A DNA stretch of 20,728 nucleotides, from NCBI GenBank assembly GCA_946478675.1, contig CAMLEF010000036.1, forward strand, positions 1 to 20,728, read 5' to 3'. Below are positions 14,686-20,728 of this stretch, one piece after another. The notes below the pieces were generated by a model that was given only the letters and a program-made list of their open reading frames with translations, did no database searches and was not told the origin of the DNA. The position numbers and the translations under genes were made by a program. Positions within the stretch are counted from its first letter, which is position 1. Each line of letters begins with the position of its first letter. The stretch comes from an uncultured Flavobacteriales bacterium (lineage in GTDB: Bacteria; Bacteroidota; Bacteroidia; Palsa-965).

Positions 14686-15852
14686 ATGATGTTGGCAGAA
14701 AATTACACGCAGTTTTATCAGGATGGGCTCATGGGAATAAAGGGTTCTAACGGAGAGATTGTTATTCCTGCGGTTTATGATCATATCGATGTGGACGGAG
14801 ATGAGTGGTTTACTGCTGAAAAAGGTAACGAAAAGGTCTACCTGGATACCCGGGGACGAGTGATGCTTCGACCGGATGGCAGTTTTGATGAGTATGGACA
14901 ATTTAACGAAGGTCTGGGATGGGTTAGGAAGGATGGCTTATGTGGTTTTATCGGAAAAGATGGGAAACAACGAATCCCTTGTCAGTATTATTTCGCAAGA
15001 GGGTTTTCTGATGGAATGTCCATTGTCAGAAATGAAAAAGGGCTTCATGGCGTGATAAACAGCTCAGGTAAACTGGAAATCCCTTACCGGTATGGATTTA
15101 TCAGCGACTTCAATAATGGTTATGCTGTTTTTGGTGCTACGCTAAAAGGTATTGTGAATAGAACCGGAGTTGAGGTCGCGGCTCCTGAGTTTTATATCAT
15201 TAAAAACATTGATAAAGCGGGAACAGCAACCGTTGTGGCTCAAACTGGTAATGATCTGCGCGAAGGCTTACTGACCATCGGTAAAGGAGTGAAATGGAAT
15301 GATCGAATGGATGCCCGCAATCAGTATTACAGGAAAGCAACTGCTTTTGAGGCTGCTGCTGAACATTACCTAAATTCCTTCAACGCTGGAGAATGCCCGT
15401 GTGAGTTTGATCGCTTTCGTCGTTTCATTGAATGGAAAAGCCCCGTTTCGTTTGTCGACCAGGAGAAATTATGGCAGCAATTTGTTCTAAAACTTGAAAA
15501 GTTGAATAATGAACATTACCGCTGCAAGAACTGCGGGACGATTTATAAGGCATCTGTCGAACAATTCGGTATTTCATCCTTTGTATTAAATGTTGAACTC
15601 GTCTCAAGAGGTAATAAAGAGGAACGTGGCGCCTCGTCAGCAGGAAAAACGCCCTTTGCTTTAAACTTCGTGGGCTACGATTTCCAAAAGTATATTGCCG
15701 ATTATGTACATGCGGATATCGAAACCGTATTCGCCTATCTGCGGAAGCCGTTATCAGATAATGGTAAAGCTGATGCCTTTGAAATAGTTAAGCCGAACGA
15801 GTCTTTTCCTGAGAAACTAAGTTGGTGGAAGCGATTGTTTGGTCGTAGGTAA
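14686..15852 (+). CDS. WG-repeat protein with C-terminal zinc-ribbon-like region
   Basis: The start chosen is ATG 14686 (MMLAENYTQFYQDGLMGIKG), giving 388 residues. The frame extends to 14584, but that part is the translated 15-base repeat. The N-terminal half (about 12-170) contains about four WG-type repeats: GLMGIKGSNGEIVIPAVYD, GLCGFIGKDGKQRIPCQY, GLHGVINSSGKLEIPYRY and LKGIVNRTGVEVAAPEF. The remainder is not a known domain to me. It has CPC (237-239), then YRCKNCGTIY (Cys280, Cys283), a possible zinc ribbon, and ends in WWKRLFGRR. No signal peptide is seen, so it is probably cytoplasmic. Base composition is clearly lower in GC than in neighbours: one 60-base line (15001-15060) has 25 G/C, against 33 in a sucC line (8401-8460). 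This hints at later acquisition. Its stop lies 4 bases from the stop of the convergent permease gene. Confidence 0.85.
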   Translation: MMLAENYTQFYQDGLMGIKGSNGEIVIPAVYDHIDVDGDEWFTAEKGNEKVYLDTRGRVMLRPDGSFDEYGQFNEGLGWVRKDGLCGFIGKDGKQRIPCQYYFARGFSDGMSIVRNEKGLHGVINSSGKLEIPYRYGFISDFNNGYAVFGATLKGIVNRTGVEVAAPEFYIIKNIDKAGTATVVAQTGNDLREGLLTIGKGVKWNDRMDARNQYYRKATAFEAAAEHYLNSFNAGECPCEFDRFRRFIEWKSPVSFVDQEKLWQQFVLKLEKLNNEHYRCKNCGTIYKASVEQFGISSFVLNVELVSRGNKEERGASSAGKTPFALNFVGYDFQKYIADYVHADIETVFAYLRKPLSDNGKADAFEIVKPNESFPEKLSWWKRLFGRR

Positions 15853-15856
15853 TCAA

Positions 15857-17056
15857 TCAAACCAGCCGCTTCAGGTTTCTCGTTACGGAAAGCCAGTTGA
15901 CGCCAAGACAAATGGCGGCGAGCACGATTCCGCAGCCGAAGACCGGAAGCTGCAATCCGCCGGGAAGATCGAATCCTTTCCCGGAGAAGTAACCCGACAC
16001 CAGCGATTTTCCGAGCCAGACCAGCGGCACGCATAGCAGCAGGATGCCGCCGTAGATCAGCGCGTAATAATTCATGTAGCGCTTTCGCAATTGCCGGTAA
16101 TCGTAGCCGATGCGGATGAGCGTTTGCAATTCGTACTCCGACCGCACGATGATGAGCTGCGAATACAACGTGAAGCTGTTCACCGCAAGCAGCAGGATCA
16201 CCACGCCGATCACCAGCACGATTCCCATCACCGCGCGCAGGAACGAAGCGAGCTTGCTGTTGCGCAGCGATTCGGCCGTCGTCTTGTAGCCGTTGTCGTT
16301 GAAGTAGGAGACGAGCTCCGAAGTGGCCGTGCCTTCGCATTGCACGATGACGCGGTTCGGTAATGTTTTCCCCGGAGCCACGCCGCCGAATTTTTTATTC
16401 GCGTAATCGACAAACGACTGCGGCGCGAGAATGGTGTTGATGCGTTCCGTAAAACCGGCGATCCTTCCCTTGAATGTAGCGCTGCCTTTGGGACCGCGTA
16501 CGGTGACATTCGCGCGCGCCAGCTTGAAGAGGCTTTCCGAAACCTGCGGCATGTCCTGCGTGGGCGCGTAACCGAAATTGTACAGCGTCACGTATTCGCG
16601 CGGGATGATGATCGGGATGAGCGAATCGCCTTCGTGCCATTGCCAGCCGCCCTCCGTTTCCGCGTCGATGAATTCGTCGGGCACGGCTTCGAAGAACAGC
16701 TCCATGTACATGCCCTGCATCATGTCCTGTTGCCCGGGGCCCATCGTGAGGCTGATCTTGAAATGGCTCGAGGTGAGCCCTGCGACTTTCGTCACGCCTT
16801 TCACTTTTTCCAGCTGCGCGATCTCGTCGTTCGAAAAACCTTTTTGTCCGCCGAAGAGCGTATTGAGCACGTTCACCTCTTTGTTGATCACGAGGTATTG
16901 CGGCTTGTTGAGATCGCCGGTTCCGTTCAGCGCGGCATTGAGATCGTAATACAGCTGCAGCGACCACAACAGCATGCCGAAGCCCACGAACGCACCGAAG
17001 ATCGCAATGAACAGCATCGCGGGCCTTTGATGGGAAAAGAGAAGGCGTTTGATCAT
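15857..17056 (-). CDS. FtsX/MacB-type ABC transporter permease
   Basis: A 399-residue membrane protein; ATG 17056 (MIKRLLFSHQRP) was chosen, though ATG 17083 in the same frame is possible. One transmembrane segment lies near the N-terminus (AMLFIAIFGAFVGFGMLLW). A periplasmic region of about 220 residues follows (including LEKVKGVTKVAGL and RVIVQCEGTATSELVSYFNDNGY). Three C-terminal segments come last (FLRAVMGIVLVIGVVILLLAV, YYALIYGGILLLCVPLVWLG and VFGCGIVLAAICLGVNWL). This is the 1+3 topology of FtsX/LolCE/MacB permeases, which act by mechanotransmission and not by classic transport. Its ATPase partner is the gene at 17217, upstream in the same direction, with element F between them. The substrate is unknown. 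Confidence 0.86.
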   Translation of the reverse strand: MIKRLLFSHQRPAMLFIAIFGAFVGFGMLLWSLQLYYDLNAALNGTGDLNKPQYLVINKEVNVLNTLFGGQKGFSNDEIAQLEKVKGVTKVAGLTSSHFKISLTMGPGQQDMMQGMYMELFFEAVPDEFIDAETEGGWQWHEGDSLIPIIIPREYVTLYNFGYAPTQDMPQVSESLFKLARANVTVRGPKGSATFKGRIAGFTERINTILAPQSFVDYANKKFGGVAPGKTLPNRVIVQCEGTATSELVSYFNDNGYKTTAESLRNSKLASFLRAVMGIVLVIGVVILLLAVNSFTLYSQLIIVRSEYELQTLIRIGYDYRQLRKRYMNYYALIYGGILLLCVPLVWLGKSLVSGYFSGKGFDLPGGLQLPVFGCGIVLAAICLGVNWLSVTRNLKRLV

Positions 17057-17085
17057 TTTATTTTCACTTGAACGGAACTGCATTC

Positions 17086-17217
17086 ATGGGAAAGAGCCAG
17101 GAGCCAAGAATCAGGAGCCAGGACATACGCCGGGAAATTCATTAGTGATCATTTTTTTTCTTGATTGTCGATTCTTGATTTTAAAATCTTATTTCTTGGC
17201 TCTTGATTCATTCCCAT
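17086..17217. repeat. Inverted heptamer-array element F (GAGCCAN / GAATCAN word)
   Basis: The left array is GAGCCAG, GAGCCAA, GAATCAG and GAGCCAG (17094-17121). The right array is about seven inverted heptamers (17161-17209, including TTGATTC, TTGGCTC and TCGATTC). The whole is bounded by ATGGGAA (17086-17092) and its exact reverse complement TTCCCAT (17211-17217), which overlaps the ATPase stop codon by one base. The centre contains an eight-base T run (17153-17160). It is located between the ATPase and permease genes of one operon. Confidence 0.8.
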
Positions 17218-17858
17218 CAGATGATGATTTTCCCATCAAAGCTGAAATGCTCATCCGGAGCCAAACTCGTCAGCAGCAATCCCGCGTTGTTCTTTTTACA
17301 AGCAGCGTTGATCATCGCGCAGGCTTTGCGGATGTTCTCTTCATCGAGATGGCTGAACGGCTCATCGAGCAGCAGGAATTGAAACGGTTGCGCCAGCGCA
17401 CGGATGATCGCCACGCGCTGCTGTTGTCCCAGCGACATTTTCCCGCAAACCTGGTTGAGGCGATGCGTAATGCCGAGCGCTTCGGCCATCGCGTGAATCT
17501 CGTCGTTCGAAAGCGTATTCGTCAGCTCGTTCTTGATGCGGATGTTTTCCAGCGCGGTGAGCTGCGGGAACAGCCGTAAATCCTGGAACACGATGGAGAA
17601 CGTTTCGCGCCGAAGCTGCGTCCATTTTTCAGATGAGAAGCTGCGTACGTCTTCGTCATCGAAGCGGATCGTTCCTTCATAATCTTTCCGTGTGCCGAAC
17701 AGCAGCGAGATGAGCGTGGTTTTTCCCGTGCCCGACGGCGCCTCGACGAGATACGATTGCTGCGTGTCGAGCAGCGTTTCTTTCCGCCAGCACGTCTGCT
17801 CCGAAAGCGGCGTGTCGGCGAGCGGAACCGGAAGCACCTGGTGTAAACCGATACGCAT
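17217..17858 (-). CDS. ABC transporter ATP-binding protein (LolD/MacB-like), divergent motifs
   Basis: A 213-residue ATPase from ATG 17858. The Walker A motif is APSGTGKTT (residues 40-48) and the Q-loop is FQDLRLFP (Gln92). The signature is MSLGQQQR (141-148) in place of LSGGQQQR, and Walker B is FLLLDEPFSHLD (161-172). At the usual H-loop position the sequence is LLTSLAPDEHF, with no histidine after the threonine/serine, which is unusual because that histidine normally aids hydrolysis. It is slightly shorter than most members (about 220-230 residues). Its ATG overlaps the stop of the DUF4836 gene as TGATG, so translation is probably coupled. The permease at 15857 is its likely partner. It acts on the cytoplasmic face of the inner membrane. 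Confidence 0.9.
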   Translation of the reverse strand: MRIGLHQVLPVPLADTPLSEQTCWRKETLLDTQQSYLVEAPSGTGKTTLISLLFGTRKDYEGTIRFDDEDVRSFSSEKWTQLRRETFSIVFQDLRLFPQLTALENIRIKNELTNTLSNDEIHAMAEALGITHRLNQVCGKMSLGQQQRVAIIRALAQPFQFLLLDEPFSHLDEENIRKACAMINAACKKNNAGLLLTSLAPDEHFSFDGKIII

Positions 17859-19402
17859 CAGTTGGCGAGTGTGGCGTAATACGAGATCAGCCGGTAGAGC
17901 GAATTGCCTTCACCCGGCGTCATTTTCAATTTCAGCTCCGTGCGATCGGATTTTCCTTCAAGCGAAAGGCTGCGGAACGGCTGAAGCGCAGGCAATGCCA
18001 TGGCCATCATCGGGTCGCCATCCGGTTGCGTGAACGATTCCGGGAAATGCGCAGGATCGAGATCCGCCCAGCCGCTGACAGGCGTTTGCGTATTCACTTC
18101 CGCCGGCAATTTTCCTGAAAGCTTTCCGGTAGTACCGAGCGAATCGGCAGCGAAATAATCATTCGTGATGAGCAGGTGGCCGTCTTTTGCCGAAGCGTAA
18201 ACGATAAAATCAAAACCCGGAACGCAATACGCGGCACCGGCTTTCTGCATGCCGAGCCCTTCGAGAATGCCGGTTGTTTTCGCATCGTCCGTTTCACCCA
18301 TCGAGATGTAGATCATCGGAACGTTGATCGGCGGCGGCGCATCTTCACCGGAAGCTGCAGCAATTTTTGCATCGGCAACCAGGCGTGGATCGTAAGTAGC
18401 GATGTCGCGGAAATCCGTTACGGCAATCGTGATGTCTCCGGTGAAAAGTTTTGCGAGCTGCTTCTGCGTCAGGCCGAGGCTCATCTCTAATCCGAGCACC
18501 GTTTCCTGCATGTTCGGATCGTTGCTCATCGTCGTCAGCAGGAAATTGATGTCGGTGGCGAGGCCGAGATAAAGCAGCGGTGTCTTCGGAGCAACGGCAG
18601 CAAACTGTTTCGCCTGCAGCGGCGTCGGGCGAATGATCGGCGGCACGCTCAGCTTTTCCTGGTGATTCGCATACACGGCATTCACGCCGTCGTTTTCAAA
18701 ATTGATCAGTACTTCGCCATAACCGGAAGTCAATCCGAGCGACGACAGCAGCTCCGCACCGGGCATCCGGCTCATGCGGTTGTTCGCGATGTAGAGTCCG
18801 ATGTCCGGTTTCTTCGCGGTAAACGAAAGGTAATCGTCGTCGGTGCTGATGGAACTTTCTTTTTTCTCGCGGAGATAATGCAGCGCATTTTCTTTCAACG
18901 ACTCCGGATTGCCGGAAAGAAGAATGGCCGACTCGTCGTTCCAGGCAATGGCCGCACCGGAAGAATTCAGCGTGGCGAAATTTTCTCCGCTGTTTTTCTC
19001 GACGTTTTCCGCAAGATGTTTTTGTTTCAGGAAAGCTTCGAGCTTGTCGCCGTCATCGACATTCAGCACCAGCGCCGAAACCACGGAGCCGTCGTCCGCC
19101 TTATCGACAAACGCATAAATATTCTCGAGCGGATCGATGCCGGTGCCGAGCGGATCGGTCATCAGTGCAACCACCGACTGGTCTTTCATTTTTTTGAAAG
19201 CCGGCTGCTCCATCAGCTTTGCAGGATCCGCTTTCACGGCCAGCTGCTGCACATCGATCTTCATCACCATGACGGCCGAAGCGGGCACGGCGCGAAGATG
19301 ATCATCGGTAGAATGGGAGCGGAGAAAAAAGAAGATCGTCGCTGCGCCCGCAATCACGAGCAGGCCAACGACGATCAGCAGGCGTTTGATTCCTTTAGAC
19401 AT
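17858..19402 (-). CDS. DUF4836 family membrane-anchored protein
   Basis: A 514-residue protein from ATG 19402. One N-terminal transmembrane segment (LLIVVGLLVIAGAATIFFFL) is followed by RSHSTDDHLRAVPASAVMVMKIDVQQLAVKAD, the typical opening of DUF4836 proteins. The rest is predicted to be periplasmic. It is rich in alternating strands and helices and includes a repeated layout (ALVLNVDDGDKLEAFLK; IYISMGETDDAKTTGILEGL), suggesting two similar lobes. No catalytic motif is visible and there is no lipobox. It lies 21 bases downstream of the helicase stop and its stop overlaps the ATPase start. This makes it a candidate periplasmic accessory component of the ABC system. The family has no established function that I know. 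Confidence 0.87.
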   Translation of the reverse strand: MSKGIKRLLIVVGLLVIAGAATIFFFLRSHSTDDHLRAVPASAVMVMKIDVQQLAVKADPAKLMEQPAFKKMKDQSVVALMTDPLGTGIDPLENIYAFVDKADDGSVVSALVLNVDDGDKLEAFLKQKHLAENVEKNSGENFATLNSSGAAIAWNDESAILLSGNPESLKENALHYLREKKESSISTDDDYLSFTAKKPDIGLYIANNRMSRMPGAELLSSLGLTSGYGEVLINFENDGVNAVYANHQEKLSVPPIIRPTPLQAKQFAAVAPKTPLLYLGLATDINFLLTTMSNDPNMQETVLGLEMSLGLTQKQLAKLFTGDITIAVTDFRDIATYDPRLVADAKIAAASGEDAPPPINVPMIYISMGETDDAKTTGILEGLGMQKAGAAYCVPGFDFIVYASAKDGHLLITNDYFAADSLGTTGKLSGKLPAEVNTQTPVSGWADLDPAHFPESFTQPDGDPMMAMALPALQPFRSLSLEGKSDRTELKLKMTPGEGNSLYRLISYYATLAN

Positions 19403-19423
19403 GAGCGCAGTGTGAAATGGAGA

Positions 19424-20728
19424 TCAGGCGGAAGGCGGAGCAGAGGGCTGCTGGTGCGGCGGGCGCGGACCTCCATTGCCTCGTTTCTTATTGCGGAAAT
19501 TCTTTTTCTGTCCGTGACCGCCCTGTCCGTGACCGTTTTTCGAATGGCCTTTTCCGCCGCCGCCACCGCCGCGACGATTATTGCCGCGCGAGCTGTTCAC
19601 GTCGTAAGCCGGCGTTTCACCGAGCTCCGCAGGCACCGCACCTTTTTCGACTTCGTAACCGATGAGCCGCTCGATGCCCGCGAAACGGCGCATATCATCG
19701 GGAGAAACGAACGTGATCGCTTCGCCTGTGGATTCTGCGCGTGCGGTACGGCCGACACGGTGTACGTAATCTTCGCCGTCGCCGGGAACGTCGTAGTTCA
19801 CCACGAGCGAAATATTTTCAATGTCGATGCCGCGCGAGAGCACGTCGGTTGCCACGAGGATCTTGATGTTGCGGTTGCGGAACTGGCGCAGCACTTCTTC
19901 GCGTTCGTTCTGCTCGAGATCGGAATGGATCGCCGCAATGGAAAGGCCGAGGCGCTTCAGCTCTTTCTCCATGTTCTTCACGTTCTGTTTCGTGGAGGAG
20001 AAAATGATGACGCTGATGAGCTGCTGCTCTTTTTCCTTGAGCAGGTGCATGAGCAGCGGCACTTTCTGCGTGTCGTAAACGCAATACGCGACCTGCTTGA
20101 TGCCGACGGCCGGTTTGGAAATGGCGATGTTCACCTGTTCCGGCTCGTGGAGAATTTGCCCGGCGAGCTGGCGGATGCGCGGGGGCATCGTTGCGGAGAA
20201 CATGAGCGTTTGACGCTGCTTCGGCAGCATGCGAACGATGCGCATGATATCGTCGAAGAAACCCATGTCGAGCATGCGGTCCGCTTCGTCGAGGATCAGC
20301 GTTTTCAGGCGGTCGAGCTTGACGTAGCCGAGGTTGAGGTGCGCGAGCAAACGTCCCGGCGTCGCAACGATAATGTCGGTGCCGGTCGTCAGCGCTTTTT
20401 TCTCGCGGTCGAACGATTCGCCGGTGCCGCCGCCGTACACCGCGATGCTGCTGATGCCGGAGAAATACGCAAAACCGGTCAACGCGTTGTCGATCTGCAG
20501 CGCGAGCTCTCGCGTGGGAGCGATGATGAGCGTGTGAATGCTGTTGCGGTCGTTGTCTTCGAGGATGCGGTGCATCGTCGGGAGCAGGTAAGCCGCTGTT
20601 TTTCCCGTGCCGGTCTGTGCGCAGGCGATGAGGTCTTTGCCCTGCATCGTGATCGGGATCGTCAATTCCTGGATCGGAGTTGCCACCGTATAGCCCATTG
20701 CGTCCACGCCATCCATCACCGACGGGTC
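19424..20728 (-). CDS. DEAD-box RNA helicase (5' end cut by window edge)
   Basis: The frame is open to the right edge. The first visible codons read DPSVMDGVDAMGYTVATPIQ, so the true start lies outside the window; GTG 20719 is internal. All core motifs are present in order: Q motif TPIQ, motif I AQTGTGKT, Ia PTRELALQ, Ib TPGRL, II DEAD, III SAT, then domain 2 with TDVLSRGID (V) and HRVGRTAR (VI). The C-terminus after the core is a low-complexity, Gly/His/Lys/Arg-rich tail (about the last 60 residues), as in RhlE-like helicases where such tails bind RNA. Expected role: ATP-dependent RNA unwinding in ribosome assembly or mRNA turnover, in the cytoplasm. It is the first visible gene of a same-strand run with the DUF4836 and ABC genes. 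Confidence 0.95.
   Translation of the reverse strand, partial: DPSVMDGVDAMGYTVATPIQELTIPITMQGKDLIACAQTGTGKTAAYLLPTMHRILEDNDRNSIHTLIIAPTRELALQIDNALTGFAYFSGISSIAVYGGGTGESFDREKKALTTGTDIIVATPGRLLAHLNLGYVKLDRLKTLILDEADRMLDMGFFDDIMRIVRMLPKQRQTLMFSATMPPRIRQLAGQILHEPEQVNIAISKPAVGIKQVAYCVYDTQKVPLLMHLLKEKEQQLISVIIFSSTKQNVKNMEKELKRLGLSIAAIHSDLEQNEREEVLRQFRNRNIKILVATDVLSRGIDIENISLVVNYDVPGDGEDYVHRVGRTARAESTGEAITFVSPDDMRRFAGIERLIGYEVEKGAVPAELGETPAYDVNSSRGNNRRGGGGGGKGHSKNGHGQGGHGQKKNFRNKKRGNGGPRPPHQQPSAPPSA

Noticed and set aside
4776..17217. CRISPR arrays as an explanation for the periodic repeats
   Set aside because: The units are 7-8 bases, directly adjacent with no spacers, and inverted between arms; no cas gene is present.

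Overview
The window looks like a chromosomal segment of a moderately GC-rich member of the Bacteroidota. Several things point there: the start of a type IX secretion (T9SS, gliding-motility-type) sorting domain, a DUF5916/CBM9-like outer-membrane protein, a DUF4836 protein, a DUF4369/thioredoxin (TlpA-like) protein, and -7 promoter motifs of the TAnnTTTG type. I see no phage, transposase, CRISPR, tRNA or rRNA. Gene starts were chosen by signal peptides and domain starts, because Shine-Dalgarno sequences are not informative here.

Layout. 1-2560 (-): a secreted kelch-like propeller + PKD/Ig-repeat + T9SS protein, running off the left edge and interrupted by one in-frame TGA at 1604-1606. 2718-4768 (+): a tandem pair of secreted paralogs with a KPVIY(L/V)YP motif and almost identical 3' ends. 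4955-7426 (-): a DUF5916 outer-membrane protein. 7793-9007 (+): sucC. 9136-9606 (-): a Spy/LTxxQ-like periplasmic protein. 9703-10536 (-): an unrecognised protein. 10716-11483 (+): a PhnP-like metallo-beta-lactamase-fold hydrolase. 11539-11904 (-): a small helical protein. 12057-12602 (-): a DUF6580-type membrane protein. 12723-12965 (-): a Lys-rich lipoprotein. 13049-14542 (-): a TlpA-like protein. 14686-15852 (+): a WG-repeat protein of lower GC. 15857-20728 (-): an apparent operon in the order DEAD-box helicase (cut by the right edge), DUF4836 protein, ABC ATPase, FtsX-like permease. The DUF4836 stop and ATPase start overlap as TGATG.

The most unusual thing is between the genes. Seven intergenic elements (4776-4857, 4881-4957, 7614-7700, 9011-9060, 10552-10643, 12637-12722, 17086-17217) share one architecture: short arrays of a 7- or 8-base word facing their own reverse complement, so that most could fold into long imperfect hairpins. 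The word differs between elements, except that two elements 2 kb apart use the same octamer. They begin or end within a few bases of coding sequence, one contains a stop codon, two contain terminator-like hairpins, and one sits inside the ABC operon. I know of heptameric short tandem repeats in cyanobacteria (STRR) and of the widespread 'ACGGAGACACGG' repeat, but I do not know a name for this inverted periodic class.
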